This document shows, one piece after another, positions 40,542 to 49,494 of a stretch of DNA of 64,000 nucleotides. This DNA is from Desulfovibrio sp. (GTDB lineage Bacteria; Desulfobacterota; Desulfovibrionia; Desulfovibrionales; Desulfovibrionaceae). The first letter of the stretch is position 1. The number at the start of each line of letters is the position of its first letter. A model generated the notes under the pieces. That model was not told the DNA's origin. It saw nothing but the letters and a program-made list of their open reading frames with translations, and searched no databases. The DNA lies in contig JALHJW010000008.1 in the NCBI GenBank assembly GCA_022839785.1, positions 62,001-126,000 of the forward strand, written 5' to 3'. The position numbers and the translations under genes were made by a program.

Positions 40542-41195
40542 ATGGAAAATTTCATGGAACATTTCTGGACCCGGAAGATCGAAGATCTCAAGGAGGCCCT
40601 TGAGGCCAACAACTTCACCGTGCGCATCGCGGCCGACGCAGCCGAGGCCCGGCGGCAGGTGCTGGAGGAGATCGTGCCCGCGGTCAAGCCCGCCACCGTC
40701 TCCTTCGGCGGCTCGGCCAGCGTGGTGGGCAGCGGCGTCTACGCCGCGCTTAAGGAACTGGAGGGCGTCGAGGTGCTGGACACCTACGAGTATTCCCTTC
40801 CCCCCGCCGAGATGTACGAGCGCCGCCGCCAGGCGCTGCTCGTGGACCTGTTCGTCACCGGCGTCAACGCCGTGACCACCGACGGCAAGCTGGTCAACCT
40901 CGACAACATCGGCAACCGCACCGGAGCCATCAACTTCGGCCCGCGCCACGTGGTCCTGCTCGTCGGCCGCAACAAGATCTGCGAGGATCTGGACGCGGCC
41001 ATGCTGCGCGTCAAAAGCGTCGCCGCCCCGGCCAACGCCATGCGCCTGGACAAGAAGACCCCCTGCGTCAAGTCCGCGGTCTGCATGGACTGCAAGAGTC
41101 CGGACCGGATCTGCAACGTGTGGACGATCACCGAGAAGTGCTTCCCCAAGGGCCGCGTCACCGTGATCCTGGTCAACCAGGAGTTGGGGTTCTAG
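40542..41195 (+). CDS. LUD-domain protein (LutC/YvbY-like)
   Basis: A 217-residue single-domain protein of the LUD family (DUF162), which includes LutC subunits of the lactate oxidation complex. Motifs are SFGGSASVVGSGVY, TGVNAVTTDGKLVNLDNIGN and NFGPRHVVLLVGRNKI. Near the C-terminus are CVKSAVCMDCKSPDRICN, a cysteine cluster with Fe-S potential not typical of plain LutC. Start ATG 40542 follows GGGAGG. It ends next to a PAP2 gene. Substrate and partners are not evident in the window. Confidence 0.87.
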   Translation: MENFMEHFWTRKIEDLKEALEANNFTVRIAADAAEARRQVLEEIVPAVKPATVSFGGSASVVGSGVYAALKELEGVEVLDTYEYSLPPAEMYERRRQALLVDLFVTGVNAVTTDGKLVNLDNIGNRTGAINFGPRHVVLLVGRNKICEDLDAAMLRVKSVAAPANAMRLDKKTPCVKSAVCMDCKSPDRICNVWTITEKCFPKGRVTVILVNQELGF

Positions 41196-41783
41196 GTGCT
41201 CTTCGTCCTGCCGGACTGGGACCGGGCGCTGTTCCGGCTGCTCAACGGCGAGTGGCGGCATCCCCTGCTGGACGTCCTGCTGCCGGTCTTCTCCTGGACC
41301 TGGCTGCTCTGGGTCCTGGGGGCGGTCGCGGCCGTCCTCGTCGTGCGCCGGGGAGGGCGGCGCGCCGCCGCGGCCGTGCTCTGCGTGCTGCTGGCCGTGG
41401 GGCTGGCCGACGCCCTCACCGACCGGATGAAGGACGCGTTCTGCCGGGTGCGGCCCCTCAACAGTCTGCCACTCGCCTGGCACCAGGAGGACGGGGCGTG
41501 GCTGCGACGGCCCGCGGACTTCGCCCCTCGTCCGGAGGACTGCGGTTCCTCCTACCCTTCGGGCCACGCCACCAACACCATGGCCCTGGTCACGGCCCTG
41601 CTCCTGTTGCGGGGCGGCCGGAGCCGCTGGCTCCTCCTCCTGCCCCTGCTCACGGGCTGGTCGAGGGTCTATCTGGGCAAGCATTTCCCCAGCGACGTCA
41701 TGGCCGGATGGGTGGTGGGCATGGCCGGGGCCGCTCTGGCCTGGGCGCTCTGGCGTTTGGCGCGCAAGCGGCTGGAAGGATGA
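41196..41783 (+). CDS. PAP2-family membrane phosphatase
   Basis: A 195-residue integral membrane phosphatase with about five helices. The three active-site motifs are present: KDAFCRVRP (KX6RP type), YPSGHATN (PSGH with the proton-donor His) and SRVYLGKHFPSDVMAG (SRX5HX3D with the nucleophile His). It probably dephosphorylates undecaprenyl pyrophosphate or a phosphatidyl phosphate in the inner membrane. The GTG start directly follows the LUD-gene stop TAG, so translation is coupled. A lipid-linked sugar role would fit the glycosyltransferases of the genome. Confidence 0.9.
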   Translation: MLFVLPDWDRALFRLLNGEWRHPLLDVLLPVFSWTWLLWVLGAVAAVLVVRRGGRRAAAAVLCVLLAVGLADALTDRMKDAFCRVRPLNSLPLAWHQEDGAWLRRPADFAPRPEDCGSSYPSGHATNTMALVTALLLLRGGRSRWLLLLPLLTGWSRVYLGKHFPSDVMAGWVVGMAGAALAWALWRLARKRLEG

Positions 41784-41793
41784 GGCGGGCGTT

Positions 41794-42810
41794 CTACGGC
41801 AGGAGCACGAGCCTGAAGCCCGAGCTGGCCTCGCGCACCAGGGGATCGCGCTCATAGCGGTTGGCGCAGCGGGCGTTGCGCAGGGGAGACCCCAGGCGTC
41901 CGCCGCGCAGCACGCCCGTCTCCCCCGTCGCTCCCTCCGCGCGCGGATAGGGGGCGTAGGCGTCCCGGGTCCATTCCCACATCCCGCCGGACATGTTCAG
42001 GAGCCCGAGCGCGTTCAGCCCCGAGGGCGCGGTCGCGGGCTCGTCGGGCTGGCCCGGCATGCGGCCGTCCGCGCTGCCGTAGACGAAACGGCGGCCGCCG
42101 CCGCGGCAGGCGTACTCCCACTCCGCCTCGCTGGGCAGCGCGAAACGCAGGCCGGTCTTCGTCGAGAGCCAGTCGGCGTAGGCCTGGGCGTCCTCGCGAC
42201 TGACCCCGCCCACAGGCGTCTTCTCCTGGCCCGGGACCGGCGCGTGCCGCCCGTCCGTCTGCACGATGCCGACGAAACCGCCGCCTCGGCCGGAATCGTT
42301 CAGGAAGGCGGCGAAGGATGCCGCGCCGACTGGCGTCGTGGCCAGGGCGAAGGGGCCGGGGCAGGCCGCGAAGACCGGCTGCTCGTCGCCCTCGCAGAAC
42401 GGGTTCCAGGCGCCGCAGCCCATCTCGAAGCAACCGCCCTCCAGGCGCGCGAAGATCAGGTCGCTGACCGGCTCGGACACGAGATCCACGGCCGTGAGTT
42501 CGCCCTCCACCGCGCCCGCCAGCCCGCCGGGGAAATCGTCCCCGGTCTGCCAGACGATGCGTTTGCCCGGCCCCGGGGAGACGCTGCCCAGGTCGCCGGA
42601 AAGGCGCAGGTCCCGCGGGTCGAGCAGGCGGTCGCCCAGGCGCAGGAGCAGGTCCACGTGGACGAGGGCCGCGTCGGCCGCAAGGTCGTAGGTCAGGACC
42701 ATGGTGCGGCCTTCCTGGACTGCGCTGAAGCCGGAAATGCGGGCGGCCTGGGCGCTTTGGAGCCGGAGCAGGGCCGTGAGCAGGGCCAGAAGGAGGGCGA
42801 GGCGGCGCAT
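41794..42810 (-). CDS. Exported SUMF1/FGE-fold protein
   Basis: A 338-residue protein with a signal peptide (RRLALLLALLTALLRLQSAQA), a beta-rich N-terminal domain (about 25-120) and a sulfatase-modifying-factor fold (about 120-335) shown by PVGGVSREDAQAYADWLS, LPSEAEWEYACRGGG, NMSGGMWEWTRD and SSGFRLVL. In FGE enzymes two cysteines near the GG-R motif drive catalysis. Here that region reads LRNARCANRYE with a single Cys, so formylglycine formation is doubtful. A structural or peptidoglycan-associated role is likelier. It begins 2 bp after the upstream Zn-ribbon gene stop. Confidence 0.83.
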   Translation of the reverse strand: MRRLALLLALLTALLRLQSAQAARISGFSAVQEGRTMVLTYDLAADAALVHVDLLLRLGDRLLDPRDLRLSGDLGSVSPGPGKRIVWQTGDDFPGGLAGAVEGELTAVDLVSEPVSDLIFARLEGGCFEMGCGAWNPFCEGDEQPVFAACPGPFALATTPVGAASFAAFLNDSGRGGGFVGIVQTDGRHAPVPGQEKTPVGGVSREDAQAYADWLSTKTGLRFALPSEAEWEYACRGGGRRFVYGSADGRMPGQPDEPATAPSGLNALGLLNMSGGMWEWTRDAYAPYPRAEGATGETGVLRGGRLGSPLRNARCANRYERDPLVREASSGFRLVLLP

Positions 42811-42812
42811 GG

Positions 42813-43220
42813 TCACGGCGTCTTGCCGCCTCCGGCGGCCGGGGGGATGTTGAGCTGGACGCGGAAGAGCAGGCTGTCCGGCGTTTCGGGAACGGGTTGC
42901 GGCTCGGGCGGGCGGGCCGGGGGCGGCGGCTCGGGCTCTGGGGGCGGCGCCGCGGCGGGAATCTGGCGCGGTGCGGCGGGCAGGTCGAGGCCGCCGAAAT
43001 GGTGCAGCAGGCCCAGTCCGGCCGCCAGGAGCACGGCTGCGGCCAGCGAGGCCCAGGCCCAGGGCTTGGCCACGAGGTAGCGCTTGAGACAGGCCCGGCA
43101 GCGGAACGGACGATAGGGCAGGAGCGGCCCGAGGAGCGACTCCGGGAGACGCTTGCGCGAGGGCCAGAACTCCCTGCTGCCGCAGTGCGGGCAAATGGTG
43201 GACGGGGTCTTTTCCTGCAT
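42813..43220 (-). CDS. Zinc-ribbon membrane protein with proline-rich tail
   Basis: A 135-residue protein. The N-terminal CPHCGSREFW and FRCRACLKRYL make a Zn ribbon (four Cys). A membrane helix follows (WAWASLAAAVLLAAGLGLLH), then a periplasmic Pro/Glu-rich tail (PPPEPEPPPPARPPEPQPV) ending in a short strand-rich segment. ATG 43220 follows AGGGG. Directly coupled to the exported SUMF1-like protein. The fold suggests a sensor or anchor linking cytosolic metal binding to the envelope; no defined function. Confidence 0.75.
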   Translation of the reverse strand: MQEKTPSTICPHCGSREFWPSRKRLPESLLGPLLPYRPFRCRACLKRYLVAKPWAWASLAAAVLLAAGLGLLHHFGGLDLPAAPRQIPAAAPPPEPEPPPPARPPEPQPVPETPDSLLFRVQLNIPPAAGGGKTP

Positions 43221-43350
43221 GTCCCCTACGCAGGCCACAGGGCCTGGACCAAATTTCAACCTGCTTTATACCAAATTGGCGACGTTATCCAGCGTGCCGA
43301 AGAATCCGCCGCAAGGAGCGAAAAAATCTTCCTCTTCCAGGGACTTGCGC

Positions 43351-44193
43351 TCATCCGTCCGCGTTCCTCTCCGGCAGGGCGGCGGCCTGCAGCCAGCCGA
43401 TGAAGTCGGTCTCTCCCTGCAGTTTGCAGGCCACGTACAGGGCCGCGTATTCGGCGAAGGCCATCTTGCGGCCGTAGACGTTCCAGAGCCTGTCCGGACC
43501 GGCCCAGGCCAGGGAGAAGCGCCGCGCCACGGCCGGATGCACGGGCAGCTCGAATTCGTCCAGGGCTTCCGGCACGGCGTCCGCCGCCGCGTCGGGCAGC
43601 GGCCCCAGGCCCAGCGCCGTGCAGATGCCGTCGGCGGCCAGGCGCAGCAGCGTCTTGCGCGGATGATTCACGGTGAAGAAGAGTTGCTCCTCCTGCCAGC
43701 GCGCCAGGATCGCATCCACGTACGTGATGTCGGAACAGGCCTCCTTGGCCCGCTCCCGCGTCAGGGAGGCCTCGGCCAGGGCGTCGAGGTCGAAGTAGCG
43801 CGCCGGATCGGTGCGCAGGAAAAGGTGCAGGATCTCCTCCCCGGACAGGCCGCGCTGCAGGAGGGTGTCCAGGAGCATGTCGGAATAGTTGAAGGCGGGG
43901 TCCGAGGTCCACAGGGGCCAGCAGCCCTTGAAGAACATGTTGGGGATGGCCAGCCGCGCGGCCGCGGAGTTCAGACGGGCCAGCAGCGCCGCGGAGGACA
44001 GCTCCCCCCAGCCCGGACCGAGATGCTGGTAGAGGAACAGGCTGCAGGAGGCCAGAGCCTCCTGCGGCACGGGCTCACGGGCGTAGTTGAGCGCCACGCG
44101 GCAACGCCAGCGCGCGGCGAATCCGGGATGGGCCCGGAGCAGGGCGGCCAGGGGCTCGCCCTGGCAGTTGGCGTGGATGAGGCACAGTTCCAT
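43351..44193 (-). CDS. WcbI-like capsule biosynthesis protein
   Basis: A 280-residue soluble protein. The N-terminus ELCLIHANCQGEPLAALL matches the xxGNCQ-type opening of the WcbI family (capsule/polysaccharide biosynthesis putative acetyltransferase), and YSDMLLDTLLQRG and FFTVNHPRKTLL resemble later blocks. The catalytic role of WcbI is debated. ATG 44193 is selected over a longer frame whose first 21 residues look non-coding. No polysaccharide genes flank it, so the substrate is unclear. Confidence 0.7.
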   Translation of the reverse strand: MELCLIHANCQGEPLAALLRAHPGFAARWRCRVALNYAREPVPQEALASCSLFLYQHLGPGWGELSSAALLARLNSAAARLAIPNMFFKGCWPLWTSDPAFNYSDMLLDTLLQRGLSGEEILHLFLRTDPARYFDLDALAEASLTRERAKEACSDITYVDAILARWQEEQLFFTVNHPRKTLLRLAADGICTALGLGPLPDAAADAVPEALDEFELPVHPAVARRFSLAWAGPDRLWNVYGRKMAFAEYAALYVACKLQGETDFIGWLQAAALPERNADG

Positions 44194-44279
44194 GGCCCGC
44201 CTGCTAGCACACGTGACGGGCGCACGGCCAGGGGAGGCCGGAGCGCATCCCGCCATGCCGCCCGAGGGTCACGGGGGGA

Positions 44280-44618
44280 TCACTCGAACGTCACCGTGGC
44301 GTCCATGGTCTGGCCCGGGGAAAGGGTGAAGGTTCCGCTGCTCAGGGGGTCGGCGTCGGGAATGCTGACCACCACTTTGTAGGGGCCGGTGGGCCTGAGG
44401 CCGGGGAAGTTGAAGCGGCCGTCGAAGGCGGTCACGTCCATGTCCACGGCCTTGCCGTCCAGGAGCAGCTCGACGATGGCTCCGACCAGGGGCTGGCGCT
44501 GCGGTGAAAGGACCGTGCCGGAGACCGAGGCCGCGCCCTGGGCCAGGGCGGCCTGGGCGAGGAGCAGGACGGCGAGGAGCAGGGCGGCGGCGAGGAGCGG
44601 AAATCGGTTCAGTCGCAT
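44280..44618 (-). CDS. Secreted carboxypeptidase-regulatory-like domain protein
   Basis: A 112-residue protein with a signal peptide (LLAAALLLAVLLLAQAALA) and one CarboxypepD_reg-like beta-sandwich (SGTVLSPQRQPLVGAIVELL, FDGRFNFPGLRPTGPYKV). Such single domains often act as surface adhesion or transport accessory modules. It is a monocistron between the WcbI-like gene and the Mla operon. No partner identified. Confidence 0.75.
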   Translation of the reverse strand: MRLNRFPLLAAALLLAVLLLAQAALAQGAASVSGTVLSPQRQPLVGAIVELLLDGKAVDMDVTAFDGRFNFPGLRPTGPYKVVVSIPDADPLSSGTFTLSPGQTMDATVTFE

Positions 44619-44689
44619 GCGTACCTCCGGTCAGGAGGCATAGCATCCTTGCGCTTTGCGGTAAACCGCCGCGCGGCTCCGGGGCGGCC

Positions 44690-45307
44690 TCAGCGCGCCG
44701 CGTCCGCGGCGATGCGTCTGACGGACCAGTCCACGCCCTGCTTGAGCACGCTGCCCAGGGCCTGGTCGAAGGCCGTGATCACGCCATCCACGCCGGAACC
44801 GGCCGGGACCTCGGCCGCGAACGAGGCGGCGTCCAGGATGCGCGCCTGGGGCTGGCGCACGATCTTGAAGGCGATGCGCACGTTGGCCCTGGGGCGTTGC
44901 GGGCCGAAGTCGTCGGCCTGGAACTCCCTGATGTCCGCGAGCAGCAGGTAGTCGGCGCGCAGCACCGAGGCCTCGCGACCCACGGCGGGCGTCTTGCCGG
45001 AGTTCTCGAAGGATTCCAGGAGCAGGGTCTGGAGCATGACCGGCAGATTCCCGGTCCAGCGCACGTCCTTGTAGTAGCGGTACTCGTGCGGAGAGGGCCG
45101 CATGGCGATGCGGTCCGTGTCCAGGGCGCGGCTGGTCTCGGGCAGGGCCAGGGCGATCTGGCTTTCCACCAGGGGGGCGTCCCCGGGATAGGAGGATTTG
45201 GGGCTCAGGCTGTAGAGGCTCGGAGCGGCCCCCTGCCGGGGCAGTCCGGCGCAGGACGCGACGAGCAGGCAGATGACGGCGGGGACGAGCAGGGCGCGCG
45301 GGTTCAT
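44690..45307 (-). CDS. Outer-membrane lipoprotein of the Mla-like transporter
   Basis: A 205-residue lipoprotein with lipobox LLVASC (Cys about 19) and an ABC-transport auxiliary (PqiC-like) domain (SLYSLSPKSSYPGDAP, LQTLLLESFENSGK). ATG 45307 overlaps the MlaD-like gene stop by 4 bp (ATGA). It would be the outer-membrane end of a lipid-transport bridge with the MCE protein. No MlaC-type periplasmic carrier follows in the operon. Confidence 0.83.
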   Translation of the reverse strand: MNPRALLVPAVICLLVASCAGLPRQGAAPSLYSLSPKSSYPGDAPLVESQIALALPETSRALDTDRIAMRPSPHEYRYYKDVRWTGNLPVMLQTLLLESFENSGKTPAVGREASVLRADYLLLADIREFQADDFGPQRPRANVRIAFKIVRQPQARILDAASFAAEVPAGSGVDGVITAFDQALGSVLKQGVDWSVRRIAADAAR

Positions 45308-46311
45308 CGGATGGGCTCCTCGGGCATGCGGTCGCCGAAGATGATGGCCTGGGGGTTGGATTCGAGTCGCCAGGCCAGACGCTCCAGCGCCCCGACCAGG
45401 ACCGAGGCCTCGCGCAGCAGGCGGTTGAGGTTGCCCAGCCCCTCGTTGGAGAAGGAGGCGACCCCGGGGCTGGAGTCCTTGACCGCCAGGTCGAGATTGT
45501 CGGCCAGGGAGCGGAAGGAGCGCGCGGCCTGGGAAAGATCCTGGTCGATGAAGGTCTCGGCCCGGGAGAAGGTGCCCTTGGCCGCGTCCATGGCCGTGTC
45601 GGCCTTGTCGAAGGTGGACTGGGCGCGGTCGAGGATGTTCTCGATGCGGCCCGCCATGTCGCGCAGGCGGCCCGAGGCCTCGGCCAGGTTGCGCGCGGCG
45701 AGCCCGGCGTCGCCGATGGTCCGGCCGATGGCCTGGCGTTGTTCGGCCACGGCGCGGGTCACGTCGCGCACGTTGCTGATGATCTCGGACAGGGCCTTGC
45801 GGTTGTCCGCGTCCAGCACTTCGTTGAGGCTGTTCAGGAGCAGGATGGCGCGGTTCATGAGTTCCGGGGCCGAGGCGAAGAGTTCGGCCAGTTCGGAGCG
45901 CATGGAGGGAATGACCGGGATCTGGCCGGGCTGCTCGGGCCGCAGCAGCTTGCCGCCCGCCTTGCCGCCCAGGATCTGCACGAAGCTCACGCCGGTGATG
46001 CCCTTGGGCTCGACCTTGGCCACGGCGTCCACATGCACCGGGGTGTCCTGGCCGATCTCCACGCGTACCCGCACCCGGCTGGGGTCGCCTTGCACCACGT
46101 CGATCTCCCTGATCTGGCCGACCTTGATGCCGTTGAACTGGACTTCGCCGTTGAGGGTCAGCCCCGAGACCGGAGCCTGGAAATAGATGTCGTACAGCGC
46201 CCACTGCCGGTCCAGGGAGGCGCGCGCCTTCCACCAGACGTAGCCGAAGCCCGCCATGACCACCAGTAGGGTGAAGACGCCCACGGCCACGTAACGCGCC
46301 CTGATCTCCAT
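45304..46311 (-). CDS. MCE/MlaD-family lipid transport protein
   Basis: A 335-residue protein with one N-terminal helix (YVAVGVFTLLVVMAGFGYVWW), one MCE domain (about 38-115; SGLTLNGEVQFNGIKVGQI) and a long helical C-terminal region (about 140-310), predicted coiled coil, which could span the periplasm. MCE proteins form hexameric lipid tunnels. It is preceded by the ATPase gene (1 bp overlap, TGATG) and followed by the lipoprotein gene. No Mce repeats are added. Confidence 0.92.
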   Translation of the reverse strand: MEIRARYVAVGVFTLLVVMAGFGYVWWKARASLDRQWALYDIYFQAPVSGLTLNGEVQFNGIKVGQIREIDVVQGDPSRVRVRVEIGQDTPVHVDAVAKVEPKGITGVSFVQILGGKAGGKLLRPEQPGQIPVIPSMRSELAELFASAPELMNRAILLLNSLNEVLDADNRKALSEIISNVRDVTRAVAEQRQAIGRTIGDAGLAARNLAEASGRLRDMAGRIENILDRAQSTFDKADTAMDAAKGTFSRAETFIDQDLSQAARSFRSLADNLDLAVKDSSPGVASFSNEGLGNLNRLLREASVLVGALERLAWRLESNPQAIIFGDRMPEEPIR

Positions 46312-47099
46312 CAGGCCCGCCTTCCCGCGCCGTGGCAGGCGGAGGCGGCCCGGCCGCGCGGGCCGGCGAAGTAGTCCGCGATCCAGGGTTCGTTCACGGC
46401 CAGAATCTCCTCAAGGGTTCCAATAGCACAGATGCGGCCCCCTGCAAGCACGGCCACCCGGTCGCAGATCGCGTGCAGGGAGTCGAGGTCGTGGGTGACC
46501 ATGAAGACCGTGGGGCGAAGCGCCTCGTGCAGGTCCTTGATCAGGTCGTCGAAGGCCGCCGCGCCGATGGGGTCGAGGCCGGAGGTCGGCTCGTCCAGGA
46601 AGAGGATGTCCGGGTCCATGGCCAGGGCGCGGGCCAGTCCGGCGCGCTTGCGCATGCCGCCGGAAAGCTCGGAGGGATACTTGGCCCCGGCCTCGGGCGG
46701 CAGGCCGACCATCCTGATCTTGATGGCCGCCAGTTCGTCCATGAGGCGCTGCGGCAGCCGCAGGTGCTCGCGCATGGGGGCCTGGATGTTCTGGGCCACG
46801 GTCAGGGAGGAGAAGAGCGCGCCGCTTTGGAACAGCACGCCCCAGCGCCGTTCGATGGCCCGCCGGTCCTCCTCGGATGCGGCGTGCGCGTCCTGCCCGA
46901 AGACGCGCACCGTACCCGCCTGGGGACGCCGCAGGCCGATGATGGTGTGCAGGAGCACGGACTTGCCCGAGCCCGAGCCGCCGATGACGCCCAATATCTC
47001 GCCCGGCCGGACGGCAAGGTCGAGTCCCTGGTGGACCACCTGCCGCCCGAAGGCGTTGGTCACCCCGCGGACCTCTATGACCGGCTGCGCGTCCTGCAT
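46311..47099 (-). CDS. MlaF-type ABC transporter ATPase
   Basis: A 262-residue nucleotide-binding subunit that powers the MlaE permease. Walker A is GGSGSGKSVLL (about 40-50), the signature is ELSGGMRKRAGLARAL, Walker B is ILFLDEPTSGLD, and the switch His lies in VTHDLDS. It ends in a short extension. Gene order permease-ATPase-MCE-lipoprotein on the minus strand, with overlaps or 2-3 bp gaps, marks one operon. Confidence 0.94.
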   Translation of the reverse strand: MQDAQPVIEVRGVTNAFGRQVVHQGLDLAVRPGEILGVIGGSGSGKSVLLHTIIGLRRPQAGTVRVFGQDAHAASEEDRRAIERRWGVLFQSGALFSSLTVAQNIQAPMREHLRLPQRLMDELAAIKIRMVGLPPEAGAKYPSELSGGMRKRAGLARALAMDPDILFLDEPTSGLDPIGAAAFDDLIKDLHEALRPTVFMVTHDLDSLHAICDRVAVLAGGRICAIGTLEEILAVNEPWIADYFAGPRGRAASACHGAGRRA

Positions 47100-47101
47100 C
47101 C

Positions 47102-48235
47102 TCAATACCCCAGGGTGCTGAAGAAGGCGGCGAAGAAGGCGTTGAGGACGATGATCCAGAAGATGGCCTCGACCACGGAGCGGGTGGTGCGCTCTCCCAC
47201 CGAGGCCGAGGAGCCGGTGACCTCGAAGCCCTCGAAACAGCCGATGACGCCGATGACCAGGGCGTAGAAGGGAGCCTTGATGAGGCCCACGCGGAAGTGC
47301 CAGGGCCAGGGGAGGCTGCGGAAGCGCTCCAGGAATTCGGCGGGAGCGATGTCCATGAACGTCCAGCACATGAGCCCGCCGCCCACGATGCCGACGATGT
47401 CGGCCAGGAAGGTGAGCAACGGGACCATCGTCAGCAGGGCCAGGAGGCGGGGCAGGACGAGCATCTCCAGGGGGTCGAGGCCCATGGAGCGCATGGCGTC
47501 CACCTCCTCGTTGACCACCATGGCCCCGATCTGCGCGGTGAAGGCGCTGCCCGAACGGCCCGCGACGATGATGGCCGTGAGCAGGGGGGCCATCTCGCGG
47601 TAGACCGCGATCTCCAGCATGTTGATGGTGTAGATTTGCGCGCCGAAGCGGGCCAGCTGCTGCACGGAGACGAAGACCATGACCATGCCGATGAGGAAGG
47701 AGAGCAGCCCGACGATGGGCACGGCGTTGATGCCCACGGCCTCCATGTGATGCACCGCCGAGGTCAGGCGCAGGCGGCGGGGGCTCCTGGCCGTGCGCGC
47801 TGCGCAGGCAAGGACCAGGCCGAAGAAGCCGATCTGGCGCAGGGTGTGCCGCGCCCCCTCGACCACGGTTTCGCCCATGCGCTCCAGCATGTCCAGGATG
47901 TAGAGCCTGGGGCGGGGCGCGGGCAGGGACTCGGGGGCGGCGGCGGCGACGCGTTCGAGCAGGAGGAGCTGCTCGGGGGTGGCGTCCGCGAGGTCGGTCG
48001 CGCGTCCGGCCGCGCGCCAGGAAAGGGCCAGCCGGACGACCAGCCAGGCCCCTGCCGCGTCCAGGGCCGCGACCTCTCCGAGGTGGATGGCCGCGACGCC
48101 CTGGGCAGGAGGCGGCAGATCGCCCAGGGCCAGGGCGCCGGGCGTCAGGCGGTCGATGGTCCAGTCGCCCCGAAGGCGCACCACGGTCCGGCCGTCCTCG
48201 GCCGAGAGCGAATAGGGGGGTACAGGCTGCTGCAT
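47102..48235 (-). CDS. MlaE-type lipid permease with N-terminal STAS-like domain
   Basis: A 377-residue protein. The first 110 residues form a STAS-like domain (VRLRGDWTIDRLTPGALAL, LDAAGAWLVVRLA); in E. coli the STAS protein is the separate MlaB. The permease part carries QIGFFGLVLACAA, VGLLSFLIGMVMVF, ITAQIGAMVVNEEVDAM-like coupling helix (AFTAQIGAMVVNEEVDAMR) and an ending helix block. The fusion merges MlaB and MlaE. First gene of the operon and divergent from the tRNA CCA enzyme. Confidence 0.92.
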   Translation of the reverse strand: MQQPVPPYSLSAEDGRTVVRLRGDWTIDRLTPGALALGDLPPPAQGVAAIHLGEVAALDAAGAWLVVRLALSWRAAGRATDLADATPEQLLLLERVAAAAPESLPAPRPRLYILDMLERMGETVVEGARHTLRQIGFFGLVLACAARTARSPRRLRLTSAVHHMEAVGINAVPIVGLLSFLIGMVMVFVSVQQLARFGAQIYTINMLEIAVYREMAPLLTAIIVAGRSGSAFTAQIGAMVVNEEVDAMRSMGLDPLEMLVLPRLLALLTMVPLLTFLADIVGIVGGGLMCWTFMDIAPAEFLERFRSLPWPWHFRVGLIKAPFYALVIGVIGCFEGFEVTGSSASVGERTTRSVVEAIFWIIVLNAFFAAFFSTLGY

Positions 48236-48453
48236 GCCCGGGCGGCTCCTGAGGCGCGCGCTCCGCGCCCCTCATGCCGTGAGGTACATGAGGCCGCGGC
48301 CCGGGGCAAGGAAAAGACGGAACGCCGGGGTGAGGGCCGGAGCTGGACTGCGCACGGCGGGTCCTTTGGTCCGGGATTCTCCCCGGTTGGGCTCACACCG
48401 CCGCGGTGGCCTTTCGGAAACGATCCGCGTATGGTCCGGCCATGGGAACGGGT

Positions 48454-49467
48454 ATGACGATCTACCTCGTGGGCGGCGCGGTGCGGGACGCGATCATGGA
48501 CAGGCCCGGCGGCGGGGACCGCGATTGGGTGGTGCTCGGGGCTTCGCAAGAGGATTTCCTGGCCCGCTTTCCCGGCGCGCGACAAGTGGGGCGCAAGGGA
48601 TTCACCTGGATATGGCGGGGCGAGGAGTACACCCTGTCGGACGCCCCGGACATCCTGGGCGATCTGCAGGGCCGCGACCTGAGCATCAATGCCGTGGCGC
48701 GCGGCGAGGACGGCCGGGTCATCGCCCTGCCCGGGGCCTTGGAGGACATCCGGAACCGGGTGCTGCGGCCCGTGGCCGAAAAGAATTTCCGCGACGACCC
48801 TCTGCGCGTTCTGCGCGCGGCGCGCTTCGCCGCCTGCCTGCCGGGGTTCTCGGCCGCGCCGGGCCTGGCGGCGGCCATGCGCGGCGCACGGGATCTGCTG
48901 GGACAGCCCGCGGCCGAACGCGTGGGCATGGAGTTGCGCAAGGCCTGCGCCTGCCCCGCGCCGGAGCGTTTCCTCGATCTGCTGGCCGAGGCCGGGTGCC
49001 TGCTCCCCTGGCTGGAGGAGTTCGCCGCGAGCGACCGCCTGGCGAGGGTCCGGGCCGCTCTGGCCGCCCTGCCGCGGGAGGCCCAGCCCGGCCCGTTGGC
49101 CGTGTGGATGGTCCTGTGCCACGTCCTGGCCCCGGCCGAGGCCGTCGATCTGGCCGAACGGCTCAGGCTGCCCTCGCCCTGGCGCAAGGCGGCCGTGGCC
49201 GCGGCCGCCGGATTGCGGCTGCTGGCCCGCTACGCCGAGTTGTCGCGGGCCGAGCGGGCGGAACTGCTGCCCGGTCTGGCCAAGCAGAAGCTTTTTTCCC
49301 CGGCGCTGGCCGCGGCGCGCGCCCTGAACCCCGCCCTCGACGCAGAGGCCGCGGCTACGGACCTGAAGACGCTGCTCGCCGTGCGCCTGCCGGACGAGGC
49401 GCGCGATATGGGAGAGGAGTCGGGCGCGCTGCTGGCCCGGCTCAGGATCGAGGCCCTTCGCCGCTGA
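48454..49467 (+). CDS. tRNA nucleotidyltransferase (CCA-adding family)
   Basis: Adds or repairs the 3' CCA of tRNA. It has 337 residues from the canonical MTIYLVGGAVRD start, with GGDRDWVVLGA holding the metal-binding Asp pair, and DLQGRDLSINAVARG and RDDPLRVLRAARFAACLPG as head/neck motifs. The C-terminal HD-like region is much reduced, so full CCA versus partial (CC or A) addition cannot be decided. ATG 48454 is favoured over 48442 by family homology. Divergent from the Mla operon. Confidence 0.88.
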   Translation: MTIYLVGGAVRDAIMDRPGGGDRDWVVLGASQEDFLARFPGARQVGRKGFTWIWRGEEYTLSDAPDILGDLQGRDLSINAVARGEDGRVIALPGALEDIRNRVLRPVAEKNFRDDPLRVLRAARFAACLPGFSAAPGLAAAMRGARDLLGQPAAERVGMELRKACACPAPERFLDLLAEAGCLLPWLEEFAASDRLARVRAALAALPREAQPGPLAVWMVLCHVLAPAEAVDLAERLRLPSPWRKAAVAAAAGLRLLARYAELSRAERAELLPGLAKQKLFSPALAAARALNPALDAEAAATDLKTLLAVRLPDEARDMGEESGALLARLRIEALRR

Positions 49468-49494
49468 ACGCGCTCGGGTCGGTGAGCGCCCGGC

